Source: Paraburkholderia sp.
GTDB taxonomy: Bacteria > Pseudomonadota > Gammaproteobacteria > Burkholderiales > Burkholderiaceae
Direction of reading: 5' to 3'
Assembly: GCA_004322045.1 (NCBI GenBank)
Contig: SCRN01000010.1
Span: 124,001 to 188,000, forward strand
DNA: 64,000 bases
Shown: piece after piece, positions 17,104 to 25,688 of the stretch
Numbering within the stretch: the stretch's first letter is position 1
Layout of the letters: each line of letters begins with the position of its first letter
The notes under the pieces: generated by a model
Told to the model about the DNA's origin: nothing
The model's database searches: none
What the model saw: the letters and a program-made list of their open reading frames with translations, nothing else
Translations under genes and position numbers: made by a program

Positions 17104-18696
17104 CTAAGGCGCGCGCGCCGCGTCCCCGGCCAAATGAAACACACTGACTGCGGACTCGAGCGATTGGGTTTGTTGACGTAGCCCCACGGACGCGGCAGCC
17201 GATTGCTCGACGAGCGCCGCATTGCGTTGCGTGAGATCCGACACCTGCCCTACCGCATCGTTGATTTGCGCGATCTGCACGCTCTGCCCCCGGCTCTCAT
17301 GCACGATCTCCTGCAAGGTGTCGGTAAGCCGCGTCACGAACTGCTCCACGGTGTTCATCGTTTCGCCGGCGCGGCTCGCTGTTTGCGTCGCCGTCGTCAC
17401 GGTATCGAGCGTGTTCTCGATCAAATCCTTGATCTCGCGCGCAGCGCCCGCGGCTCGCTGGGCGAGATTGCGCACTTCGGTCGCCACCACCGCGAAGCCG
17501 CGCCCGTATTGCCCCGCGCGCGCCGCTTCGACCGAAGCATTGAGCGCAATGATGTTGGTCTGGAACGCGATGCCGTCGATCAGCGACGTGATCTCGGCAA
17601 TCTTGCGTGAATGATCGCGCACCTGCGTCATGACTTCGACGGTGCGCTGCACTTCGCGCGCGGCCGATTCCGCCGATTCGGCCGTTTCATGCCCCGTTGC
17701 GTTCGCGCGTTCGGCGCCGAGCGCATTGCGTTCGGCCGTTTTCGTGATTTCCGCGAGGCTCGCCGTCGTCTTTTCGATCGCGCTCGCCTGCTCGTCGGTG
17801 CGATTGGCGAGATCGGCCGTGCCGTTCGCGAATTCCTGCGTTGCACGCTCGATGACGTCGATCGACACTTTGGCATCGATCAAAATGCCGACGAGCTTGG
17901 CATTCATCTGATTGAGCATGCGCGCGAGCCGCCGCGCCTGCGCGTCGCCGCGCTCGGGGAACAACGCCTGAATGTGCCCGCATAGGACGTCCAGCGCGCT
18001 GTCGTTGAGCGCCCTGAGCGGCGTCAATACCTCGCGCATCAAGTACACGCCGGTGGCCGCGGCCATCGCAATACCAAGGCCGCCCAGCGTCGCGCTCAGC
18101 GTGAGCGCAGACATGCCCGGCACGAAGGAGCGCCCCGCGGCCACGCTCTGCAGCAGAAACAGCACCATCAATCCCAGCATGACGCCCCACAGACGCAGCG
18201 CGACCGGCAATCCGAGCACGCGGTCCACGATGCCGCGCCAGCCGGTGCGCACGATTTCTCCGCCCGATAGGCGCACGTTGCTCGCGTTCGGGCCACCGAG
18301 CACTTCGTAAAGGCGCGACGCTTTCGCAATTTGCTCGATGCTCGGCTTCGTTCGAACGGCCATGTAGCCGACCTTGCTGCCGTGTTCGAACACGGGCGTC
18401 ACGTTCGCCAGCACCCAATAAGCTTGGCCGCTCTTGCGCCGGTTCTTGAGGACGCCGGTCCATGGCTGGTCGCGCGCAATCGTCTCCCAGAGATCGCGGA
18501 ATACTTCGGGGGGCGTATCGGGGTGGCGCACGAGGCTATGGGGCTTGCCCGCCACTTCTTCGCGCGTATAGCCGCTGCTCTTGAGGAACGCTTCGTTGAC
18601 GTAGACGATGCGCCCGGCGGTGTCGGTGCGCGAAATGGTGACATCCCGTTCGGACAAGTAGTAATCCTCGCCCGCCGTGGTCGTATTCTCGGTCAT
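17104..18696 (-). CDS. PAS-domain methyl-accepting chemotaxis protein (Aer-like)
   Basis: A 530-aa receptor. An N-terminal PAS domain (residues 15-115: RIVYVNEAFLKSSGYTREEV, VRHPDTPPEVFRDLW) resembles Aer, suggesting FAD-based redox sensing. A hydrophobic hairpin at about 165-215 anchors it to the inner membrane without a periplasmic domain. The C-terminus is the signalling domain with the hairpin tip IAFQTNIIALNASVEAARAG. It should feed CheA/CheW. Transcribed alone. Confidence 0.88.
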   Translation of the reverse strand: MTENTTTAGEDYYLSERDVTISRTDTAGRIVYVNEAFLKSSGYTREEVAGKPHSLVRHPDTPPEVFRDLWETIARDQPWTGVLKNRRKSGQAYWVLANVTPVFEHGSKVGYMAVRTKPSIEQIAKASRLYEVLGGPNASNVRLSGGEIVRTGWRGIVDRVLGLPVALRLWGVMLGLMVLFLLQSVAAGRSFVPGMSALTLSATLGGLGIAMAAATGVYLMREVLTPLRALNDSALDVLCGHIQALFPERGDAQARRLARMLNQMNAKLVGILIDAKVSIDVIERATQEFANGTADLANRTDEQASAIEKTTASLAEITKTAERNALGAERANATGHETAESAESAAREVQRTVEVMTQVRDHSRKIAEITSLIDGIAFQTNIIALNASVEAARAGQYGRGFAVVATEVRNLAQRAAGAAREIKDLIENTLDTVTTATQTASRAGETMNTVEQFVTRLTDTLQEIVHESRGQSVQIAQINDAVGQVSDLTQRNAALVEQSAAASVGLRQQTQSLESAVSVFHLAGDAARAP

Positions 18697-18880
18697 GTTG
18701 TGGACGGCCTATAGATGCTGATGAACCGTCCTACGATACAAACAACCCCGTTGCGTCAGTTTGACGTGAGTCAAGCCGACGCGGCGTCGGCAAACGTTAA
18801 ACCAATCGATGGTGGCCCTCTATCGCGTCGCGACCCGGCACTCGGGCCTCGCCCGGACCCGGCGCGCCGAACGCGCGCGC

Positions 18881-18967
18881 TCAGCGCGCGAGTCGGTAGA
18901 AGAACAGGACCGTGCTGGCGGTGAAGATGCCGAACAGCGAAAGGCCCATGGCCATAGCGAGATCCAT
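18881..18967 (-). CDS. 28-residue single-helix membrane protein
   Basis: A short frame begins at an ATG with GGAG 7 bp upstream. It encodes 28 residues: MDLAMAMG, a hydrophobic helix LSLFGIFTASTVLFF and a basic end YRLAR, giving a cytoplasmic C-terminus by the positive-inside rule. I do not recognise it. Such small helices often act as accessory subunits of membrane complexes. It lies between the chemoreceptor and the epimerase with no evident partner. Confidence 0.5.
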   Translation of the reverse strand: MDLAMAMGLSLFGIFTASTVLFFYRLAR

Positions 18968-19259
18968 GCTGGCTCCGGAATGGTTTGCGACTGAGGCGCG
19001 AGCGACGTGTGACGGATGACGGATGACGGCAGAAAAGAGACCGGCTTGCCAACGACAATGAACCCGAAATCGGCTCAAAAAGACAAAACACCCGCACGCG
19101 ACGCCATTATGACGCCGCGATCCGGTCCCCGAAAGCGGCGCTTTCCCCAGCAGGGTTTCTCCCGAGCGCGAGCCGAGGCACAATCGCATGTCGCGCCCAC
19201 CGAGCGAGAGCGCCGGCCGGCCGCCCCTTTTCCAACCTTCCGTTCGAGCCCATCCCACC

Positions 19260-20165
19260 ATGACCGATTCACCGCAGCAGGCTTTCGTCGATATTGCGCA
19301 CGGCGTCTCGCGCCTTCAACTCGCCCCGCAGTTCGGCGGGCGGCTGCTCAGCTGGCGCATCGGCGAGGACACCATCGTCTACTGGCCCGAGGACGCCGAC
19401 TGGAATAACGTTGCACGCGTGCGCGGCGGCAATCCGCTGCTGTTTCCGTTTCTCGGGCGGCACCGCGTCGACGGCGAGATCGGACAATGGCGCGACCGCC
19501 AAGGCGTGGTGCGCGCATTGCCGATGCACGGCTTTGCGCGCGATTTGCCGTTTTCCCATGAGCGCGATGCCGACGGGCACGGCGTGCGCATGACGCTCAC
19601 CGATACCGAGGCGACGCGCGTTCAATATCCGTTCGCCTTCCGTTTCGAGGCGGCGTATCGTCTGGCCGATCCGACCACGCTCGACGTGACGTTGTCCACG
19701 ACGAATCTGGGCGATGCCCCACTGCCCTACTACGCCGGTCATCACTTTTATTTCGCACTGCCGCATACGGCACGCGGCGAGACGACGCTCGCGCTGCCGC
19801 CGACGCAGCGCCGCCGTCAACTCGAAGACGGCTCGATCAGCGCACCGGAGGCGGGCGCTGCACGCTACACGCTCGACGATCCGCAGATCCACGATCGCTT
19901 CCATTGTCTCGACGGTATCCCCGCGCAGCCGGTGCGGCTCGAGTGCCCGGCCCAACGCCGGCGCATCGAGATCAGCCTGGATCGGGTCGGCTCGGCGCCC
20001 TGGTACGCGGTCACGACGTGGACCGAGGCGGATACGTCGGACTTCTACTGCGTCGAGCCTTGGCTGGGACTACCCGATGCGATCCACAATGGATTGGGAC
20101 TGCGCTGGGTTCAACCGGGAGCAACGGAGACGGCGTCGCTGCGCATCGTCGTTTCGGCGCTTTGA
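19260..20165 (+). CDS. Aldose 1-epimerase (galactose mutarotase-like)
   Basis: A 301-aa beta-sandwich enzyme. It has the catalytic His in GHHFYFALP, an Asn/Arg-containing N-terminal pocket ([23 protein letters not shown]) and the Glu region [18 protein letters not shown]. It interconverts alpha and beta anomers of hexoses in the cytosol. I start at the ATG at 19260 as the fold begins there; a frame opening at 19188 adds 24 residues without homology features. No strong ribosome site at either. Monocistronic, followed 150 bp later by the LysM/LytM lipoprotein gene. Confidence 0.82.
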   Translation: MTDSPQQAFVDIAHGVSRLQLAPQFGGRLLSWRIGEDTIVYWPEDADWNNVARVRGGNPLLFPFLGRHRVDGEIGQWRDRQGVVRALPMHGFARDLPFSHERDADGHGVRMTLTDTEATRVQYPFAFRFEAAYRLADPTTLDVTLSTTNLGDAPLPYYAGHHFYFALPHTARGETTLALPPTQRRRQLEDGSISAPEAGAARYTLDDPQIHDRFHCLDGIPAQPVRLECPAQRRRIEISLDRVGSAPWYAVTTWTEADTSDFYCVEPWLGLPDAIHNGLGLRWVQPGATETASLRIVVSAL

Positions 20166-20316
20166 GCGGGGGAAGCGCTTTGGGTTAAACGCGGCCCCCA
20201 TCCTTTTCCTCTTTCCGAACATTCGTCGACATCGGCCCGTTACAATCGGACGTTTTGGCCGTCGCGCCCCCGGGGTGGGCGCGACGGCACGTTTCGAAGA
20301 AGTCGAGCGAGGTTCA

Positions 20317-21024
20317 ATGTTGCGAAAAACGATAACGCGGCTCGTATGCGCGCCGCTGGCGGCGGCGCTCGTCGCATGCGGGTCGGCACCGGTCGCGCCG
20401 GGGTATTACCGCGTGGAGCGCGGGGACACCATCACGAAGATCGCGCGCAGCCACCGCGCGTCGGTGCAAAGCATCGTCCGCTGGAACAACCTGACCAATC
20501 CCGATGCAATCGAAGTCGGTCAGTTGCTGCGCGTGGCGCCCCCGGGCAGCAGCGCAACGGCGGGTTCACCGCCGAGTTCGAACACCGGCAGCCTTGCGCC
20601 GTCCACGAGCAACGCCACCGTGGCGCGCGCCCTGCCCGGCGCAAGCGCTCCCGCCAACGGCATCTCGCTCATCTGGCCCACGTCGGGTAAGGTCGTGCGC
20701 AATTTCGACGGCGTCAACGCCAAGGGCATCGATATCGAAAATGTTGCGGGCACACCTATCGTCGCGGCCGCCGCGGGCACCGTCGTCTATGCAGGCAACG
20801 GCTTGCGCGGCTACGGCAACCTGCTGATCGTCAAACACAACGCCGATTTCCTGACGGCGTATGCACACAACCGCAAGCTGCTCGTGAAGGAAGGCGATCG
20901 GGTGACGCAAGGCCAAACGATTGCGGAGATGGGAGACACCGACAATGATCATGTGGTGCTGCACTTCGAACTACGTTATGGCGGACGCTCGATCGATCCG
21001 TCGCGCTACCTGCGGGCGCGATAG
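20317..21024 (+). CDS. NlpD-like lipoprotein: LysM plus degenerate LytM (M23) domain
   Basis: A 235-aa protein with lipobox AALVACG near residue 20. A LysM repeat follows ([17 protein letters not shown] to [10 protein letters not shown]), then a Ser/Thr/Ala/Pro linker and an M23 domain from about residue 110. The zinc ligands are degenerate: the HxxxD position reads NAKGIDI and the HLHF position reads VVLHFEL, so at least two metal ligands are missing. That pattern is typical of NlpD/EnvC-type amidase activators rather than active peptidases. Unlike classical nlpD it is not beside rpoS or pcm. Likely an outer-membrane divisome factor. Confidence 0.82.
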   Translation: MLRKTITRLVCAPLAAALVACGSAPVAPGYYRVERGDTITKIARSHRASVQSIVRWNNLTNPDAIEVGQLLRVAPPGSSATAGSPPSSNTGSLAPSTSNATVARALPGASAPANGISLIWPTSGKVVRNFDGVNAKGIDIENVAGTPIVAAAAGTVVYAGNGLRGYGNLLIVKHNADFLTAYAHNRKLLVKEGDRVTQGQTIAEMGDTDNDHVVLHFELRYGGRSIDPSRYLRAR

Positions 21025-21078
21025 CATTGGCTTTCGCGCTTCTGCGGCCGTGCGGGCGGGAACGCGAGGGTGCAAGGC

Positions 21079-21108
21079 AAAAAAAGAGGCCCGACCGAAG
21101 CCGGGCCA
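21079..21108 (-). terminator. Strong orphan intrinsic terminator
   Basis: Minus strand: GGCCCGGC-TTCG-GTCGGGCC (one G-U pair) followed by TCTTTTTTT. The plus strand lacks a T run after the stem, so it does not terminate the upstream plus-strand lipoprotein gene well. Confidence 0.75.
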
Positions 21109-21154
21109 ACGGGGGTTCGGCGCAGTGAGGCAAAGGACCGGTTCGCCATGCGCC
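21079..21154 (-). ncRNA. Candidate small RNA with intrinsic terminator
   Basis: On the minus strand TTGTGC (21184-21189) and TAAATT (21161-21166) are 17 bp apart, predicting a start near 21154. About 50 nt later comes an 8-bp stem closed by a UUCG tetraloop, followed by TCTTTTTTT. The resulting transcript of roughly 75 nt has no reading frame. No minus-strand gene explains the terminator. The rest of 21025-21479 shows nothing else apart from the promoter side of the synthetase gene. Confidence 0.4.
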
Positions 21155-21479
21155 GATTGCAATTTAACAATTTCGCAATACAAGCACAATGCGATTATTG
21201 AAAGAAAAGCGGTAATTGGCACATAGTGCCGGGATAATGTCATAGAAATACGCAGCAGTCAGCGCAATAGAATGGCGCACGGCCGCAGCGAGCGGGGAGG
21301 ACCGCTGCACCCCGCCAGATAAGGAACAGCGGGCGTAGGCGAAGCGTGAGAGCGGCCGGCAGCCCATTGTTCAATCGACTGATCTAATCGGTCGAATTGA
21401 AAATGACCAGTATTTTGTCGAATTATTTTCAGGCGAATTACCCGCTCGCCCGAAGGTAAGAGGAAAGAGGAGACACGGC

Positions 21480-23108
21480 ATGCTTACGAGAACCGGCAGC
21501 TACGACGCGCTCATTCGAGCGTTCGAGTGGCGCATCCCCGAACGCTACAACATCGGCGTGGACGCTTGCGACAAGTGGGCGGACGGCACAGGCCGGCTCG
21601 CGCTGGTCTACGAGGCGCGAGACGGCGCGCTCTCGCGCTATACCTTCGACGAACTGAAGGCGTTGTCGAACCAGCTCGCGCACAGCTTCGAGCGCCACGG
21701 CGTCACTCGCGGCGAGCGCGTCGGCATCTTTTTGCCGCAAGCCCCAGAAACGGCGCTCGCGCACCTGGCCGCCTACAAGCTCGGCGCGATCGCCGTACCC
21801 CTGTTTGCGCTCTTCGGCGTCGAGGCGCTGCAATACCGTCTCTCGAACAGCGGCGCCGTGGCGCTCGTCACCGACGCGGCGGGGCTGCAAAAGATCGAGC
21901 AGATTCGCGACTCGCTGCCCGAGCTGAAGACGATCTATTGCGTCGACGGCGACACGCAGGCATTGCAGGCCGCCGGGGTCCTGCCGTTTTGGCCGTCGCT
22001 CGATGAAGAGGCGCGCGCCTTCGACCCCGTCGATACGCATGCCGACGATCCGGCCGTCATCATCTATACGTCGGGCACGACCGGCAAACCCAAAGGCGCG
22101 CTGCATGCCCACCGCGTGTTGCTCGGCCACCTGCCCGGCGTCGAGATGCCGCAAGCGTTCTTCCCCGACAAAGCGCGCCTCATGTGGACGCCTGCCGATT
22201 GGGCTTGGATCGGCGGCTTGCTCGATGTGCTCTTGCCTTCATGGCACCACGGCATTCCCGTGCTCGCTCGCCGCTTCGAGAAGTTCGACGCCGAGGCGGC
22301 GTTCGATCTCATGGCGCGACACGGCGTCACTCATGCATTTCTGCCGCCGACCGCGCTCAAGATGCTGCGCACGGTGGAGCGGCCGCGGGAGCGCCACGCG
22401 CTGTCGCTGGTTGCCGTGGCGAGCGGCGGCGAATCGCTTGGCGAGGAGCTCATCGAGTGGGGCCGCACGGCGCTCGGCGTCACACTCAACGAGTTCTACG
22501 GGCAGACCGAGTGCAACGTCGTGGTGAGTTCCTGCAGTGCGCTGTTCGAGCCGCGCATCGGCTCGATCGGCAAAGCGGTGCCGGGCCATGACGTGCAGAT
22601 CGTGGACGATACCGGCCGCGTGCTGCCGGCCGGCGTGGAAGGCAACATCGGCATCCATGCGCCCGATCCGGTCATGTTTCTCGGCTATTGGCGCAACCCC
22701 GAGGCCACGCGTGAAAAATTCGCGGGCCAATTTCTCGTGACGGGCGACGTGGGCGTCATGGATACCGACGGCTTCATCCGCTTCGTCGGCCGCAACGACG
22801 ACGTCATCACGAGTGCAGGCTACCGCATCGGCCCCGGCCCGATCGAGGATTGCTTGTTGGGTCATCCGGCCGTGCGCATGGCGGCGGTCGTCGGCGTACC
22901 CGATGCGACGCGCACCGAGATCGTCAAGGCGTACATCGTCCTGAACGACGGGTACGCACCCGGCGAGGCGCTCGTCAGGGAGATTCAGGATCACGTGCGC
23001 ACTCGCCTGGCCGCACACGAGTATCCGCGTGCCATCGCCTTCGTCGACACGTTGCCGATGACGGCGACGGGCAAGATCGTGCGTCGCGAGCTGCGCACGC
23101 TCGGTTGA
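21480..23108 (+). CDS. AMP-dependent acyl-CoA synthetase
   Basis: A 542-aa ANL-superfamily ligase. ATP-binding motif YTSGTTGKPKG is near residue 195, FYGQTECN is the adenylate motif, TGDVGVMDTDGFIRFVGR the hinge region, and TATGKIVRRELR supplies the catalytic lysine of the C-terminal domain. It forms acyl-CoA through an acyl-adenylate. Sequence style is that of short/medium-chain acetyl-CoA-synthetase-like enzymes; the acyl group is not certain. AGAGGAG precedes the ATG. Single gene, ended by a large hairpin. Confidence 0.87.
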   Translation: MLTRTGSYDALIRAFEWRIPERYNIGVDACDKWADGTGRLALVYEARDGALSRYTFDELKALSNQLAHSFERHGVTRGERVGIFLPQAPETALAHLAAYKLGAIAVPLFALFGVEALQYRLSNSGAVALVTDAAGLQKIEQIRDSLPELKTIYCVDGDTQALQAAGVLPFWPSLDEEARAFDPVDTHADDPAVIIYTSGTTGKPKGALHAHRVLLGHLPGVEMPQAFFPDKARLMWTPADWAWIGGLLDVLLPSWHHGIPVLARRFEKFDAEAAFDLMARHGVTHAFLPPTALKMLRTVERPRERHALSLVAVASGGESLGEELIEWGRTALGVTLNEFYGQTECNVVVSSCSALFEPRIGSIGKAVPGHDVQIVDDTGRVLPAGVEGNIGIHAPDPVMFLGYWRNPEATREKFAGQFLVTGDVGVMDTDGFIRFVGRNDDVITSAGYRIGPGPIEDCLLGHPAVRMAAVVGVPDATRTEIVKAYIVLNDGYAPGEALVREIQDHVRTRLAAHEYPRAIAFVDTLPMTATGKIVRRELRTLG

Positions 23109-23167
23109 AGCTCGGTTGAACGCTGGGCGCGCGCGTCGCCCCCCAACGCAGAGCTTCGATCACGGAC

Positions 23168-23204
23168 GGCAGACGCCGCGCGCCGCACGGGCGCGGCGTC
23201 TGCC
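23168..23204. terminator. Large hairpin between convergent genes
   Basis: A perfect 14-bp stem (23168-23181 with 23191-23204, GGCAGACGCC... against ...GGCGTCTGCC) with a 9-nt loop sits between the synthetase and cytochrome b561 genes. It lacks T runs but would stop or stabilise transcripts from both sides. Confidence 0.55.
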
Positions 23205-23221
23205 CCGCGTGAGGGCAGGTG

Positions 23222-23752
23222 TCACGCCATTCGGCGCAATACGCTGTCGCGCAGGACCAGGTGGTGATACAGCGCGCCTACCACGTGTAAGCCGATCAGC
23301 CCGAGCATGACCCAAGACAATACGCCGTGGACATCGCCCAGCGCATGGCCGAAGGCCGAACCAGTGGGCGAGAGCGCCGGCAGGTCGATGCCCAACAGCG
23401 CGAGGCGCCAGCCGCGCGAAGAGGCGTTGGCCCACCCCATGAGCGGTTGCACGACCAACAGCACATAGAGCAAAACGTGCGTCAGATATGCCACACCGCG
23501 CGTGAGCGGGGAGCTCTAGACAACGCCCGGCTCTTTACGCAGAACACGCCACAGCAAGCGCACGACCATAACCGCAATAATCGAGACGCCGAGCGTCAGG
23601 TGAATGGCGATGAGCCCTACAGGTTGCGTGCCGCGATGAATCTCCGGCATCGTCCACGCAACGACATACTGCGCCGCTAGCAGCAGCACGACGAGCCAGT
23701 GAAGCAGACGGGCGAACGGGTCGTACTTCGACACGGAGAAGGCGTTGGCCAT
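23222..23752 (-). pseudogene. Cytochrome b561, interrupted by an in-frame TAG
   Basis: Codons 1-78 encode the first two helices (FARLLHWLVVLLLAAQYVV and IAIHLTLGVSIIAVMVV) and codons 80-176 the last two (HVLLYVLLVVQPLMGWA, GVLSWVMLGLIGLHVVGAL) of a normal four-helix, about 176-residue cytochrome b561 with His haem ligands in both halves. They are in the same frame, separated only by TAG at 23516-23518 (inside TCTAGA) in the loop after helix 2. No indel is needed. The protein would mediate electron transfer from quinol in the inner membrane. Either a nonsense mutation or a base error; the rest is intact, so the event is recent. Confidence 0.8.
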
Positions 23753-23956
23753 GATGTCTTCATTTCCTCATAGATAGACGATGCCGATGCGGCCGCCCGC
23801 GCGCTGCATGCTGCGCGAGCGCTATCGCATAATTAGGGCGGATTGTAGCGTGCGGTACCTTAAGGGATCCTTGCGCCGTGGCGCCGCAGTTGCAACATTT
23901 CGCTACACCCGATGGTTTATAGTGACGCCCCTCGCTTCGCTTTGACGCACTTCATC

Positions 23957-24280
23957 ATGACCGTCCCTGAGCGCTCCGCCGCCGATAGCGGCCACAGCCC
24001 GCTTTATCTGAAACTGCTCGCCGAAACCGCGAAGATCGCCTGGACCGAGCTCGAACGATTTTTTGCGCGTGGCATGCTGCTGCGCGTTGCCCGAGATCTG
24101 GATCTGGTGACGGTGGCGGTCGCCATCGCCGAGGACGATACCGCCCAGGTGGCGCAATGGCTTTCGTCGGGTATGGTCGAGCGCACGACGGCGGACACCG
24201 CGGCCGACTGGGCGGCCCGCGATCCCGAACTGTGGGCCGTGGTCGTGTCGCCCTGGGTTTGCGTTCAAGAACGAGGTTAG
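23957..24280 (+). CDS. DUF2288 family protein
   Basis: A 107-aa soluble acidic protein matching the DUF2288 pattern: LYLKLLAETAKIAWTELERF, a central LDLVTVAVAIAEDD and the C-terminal ELWAVVVSPWVCVQE. Function is unknown in the literature I know. A frame opening at 23912 would add 15 residues; I prefer the ATG at 23957, where the conserved region begins. Divergent from the cytochrome b561 gene and 82 bp upstream of a small membrane-protein gene. Confidence 0.7.
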   Translation: MTVPERSAADSGHSPLYLKLLAETAKIAWTELERFFARGMLLRVARDLDLVTVAVAIAEDDTAQVAQWLSSGMVERTTADTAADWAARDPELWAVVVSPWVCVQERG

Positions 24281-24362
24281 CGCCCGCGTTCGGCGCCCCC
24301 TCTCTTTCGCCGCGCATGTCCTAGTATGTAATGGCGCGATCCCTTCGCGAAAGGAGACTGCC

Positions 24363-24536
24363 ATGGACGCTGAATCGATTGCAGGGCTAGTCGGGCTTGC
24401 CGTCGGGCTGCTCGTGCTGCTTGCGCTGACGATCTTCGAGTCGCGCTCGTACAAGCGCGATCACGGCGGCGAAGGCATGATCCATCACTGGCTGGCCGAG
24501 CATCACATGCTCGACTGGCGCCGAACGAGGCACTGA
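24363..24536 (+). CDS. 57-residue single-pass membrane protein
   Basis: The frame starts at an ATG with AAGGAG 7 bp upstream. The protein has a short N-terminus, one hydrophobic helix GLVGLAVGLLVLLALTIF, then a polar His/Arg-rich tail beginning ESRSYKRDHGGEG and ending in HMLDWRRTRH. I do not recognise the family. The strong ribosome site and sharply bounded helix support a real gene. It follows the DUF2288 gene on the same strand and may be co-transcribed. Confidence 0.65.
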   Translation: MDAESIAGLVGLAVGLLVLLALTIFESRSYKRDHGGEGMIHHWLAEHHMLDWRRTRH

Positions 24537-24613
24537 GCAGCGCTCGCGTTCTCGCCGGCCTCGCGCTGCGAAACGCCGGCAATCCGTCGCGCGTGTTCTC
24601 GCGCGCGGCGCGC

Positions 24614-25552
24614 TTACGTGCGCGCGAACGCCTTGAGGGCCGCTTGCTCCGAGGCTAGCGTCGCGGGTAATTCTTCAAGCAGGAAGTCGACCCAGGTCCG
24701 AATTTTCGCATCCAGATACTGACGCGACGGATATAGCGCGTAGATGTTCAGCGGCATCGTCGTATATCCGGGCAATATCCAGACCAATTCACCGCTTTTG
24801 AGCCAGCGCATGGCCGAATAGGTCGGCAGCACCGCCACGCCTATCCCTTCTCGCACCGCCACCGCCATCGAGTCGGCGCCGTTCACTTGAAATTTCGGCG
24901 CCGATACGGTGAATGTTTCGACGCCGTTCGGACCGTCGAAATTCCACTTGTCGAATGCCGCCGCGGGCGTGACGATGCGCAGGCAGTCATGGTTGACCAG
25001 ATCCGCCGGAGTGCGCGGGACGCCACGGCGTTCCAGATAAGACGGCGAAGCGCAAGCGATGCTGAACACGCTGCCGAGCCGCTGCGAAATCAGGCCGGAG
25101 TCGGGCAGGTCGTAACCGAGCACGACCGACACATCGAAGCCTTCGTCGAGCAGGTCCGGAATTCGCTGCGCCAGCGTCAACTCGACCGCTACGTCTGAAT
25201 AGCGCTGTTGGTAGCGGGCAACGGCCGGCACGATGTAACGCGTGCCGAAACTGGCCATCACGTGCAGCCGCAGCTTGCCGCTGGGCCGTGCGTGGGCGTC
25301 GCTCGCTTCGGCCTCGGCCTCTTCGACGTAGGAGAGGATCTGCTGGCAGCGCTGCAAGTAACGCTCGCCGGCTTCGGTCAACGCGATGCGCCGGGTCGTT
25401 CGATTGAGCAGGCGCGTGTGCAGGTGCGCTTCGAGGTCGGAAACGGCGCGCGAGGCGTAGGCCGTCGTCGTATTCAGGTACTGTGCTGCCCCGGTGAAAC
25501 TACCCGATTCAACGACGCGTGCGAAAACCCTCATGTTTTGAAGCGTGTCCAT
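24614..25552 (-). CDS. LysR-family transcriptional regulator
   Basis: A 312-aa LysR protein. The winged helix is at residues 1-60 (MRVFARVVESGSFTGAAQYL, YASRAVSDLEAHLHTRLLNR). The rest is an effector-binding domain of the periplasmic-binding fold. The ATG at 25552 has GAGGG 6 bp upstream and is preferred over earlier starts. It is divergent from the outer-membrane-factor gene, with a perfect dyad between them, so it most likely controls the efflux operon in response to an aromatic or other small acid, as AaeR does (inference). Confidence 0.87.
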   Translation of the reverse strand: MDTLQNMRVFARVVESGSFTGAAQYLNTTTAYASRAVSDLEAHLHTRLLNRTTRRIALTEAGERYLQRCQQILSYVEEAEAEASDAHARPSGKLRLHVMASFGTRYIVPAVARYQQRYSDVAVELTLAQRIPDLLDEGFDVSVVLGYDLPDSGLISQRLGSVFSIACASPSYLERRGVPRTPADLVNHDCLRIVTPAAAFDKWNFDGPNGVETFTVSAPKFQVNGADSMAVAVREGIGVAVLPTYSAMRWLKSGELVWILPGYTTMPLNIYALYPSRQYLDAKIRTWVDFLLEELPATLASEQAALKAFART

Positions 25553-25581
25553 GCCCATCCCTCGTTTGTCCGCGCTGCGAT

Positions 25582-25600
25582 TGTTGCACATTACGCAACA
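25582..25600. promoter_or_regulatory. LysR-type operator
   Basis: TGTTGC-N7-GCAACA is a perfect dyad containing the T-N11-A LysR consensus, 30 bp before the regulator start. A perfect TATAAT at 25668-25673, with TTATTT 17 bp before it, is the likely promoter of the efflux operon. Confidence 0.6.
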
Positions 25601-25688
25601 TGAATTATCACAGCGAGTGCAAAGATCCCTTACATCCTTACCACTTATTTAACAATCAGCTGAAAAATATAATCGATCGCATTCAGTC

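Noticed and set aside
23222-23752. Two separate short cytochrome-like genes or a stop-codon readthrough element
   Set aside because: The halves are in one frame with only a TAG between them and each lacks helices needed alone; no selenocysteine or pyrrolysine signal is evident.
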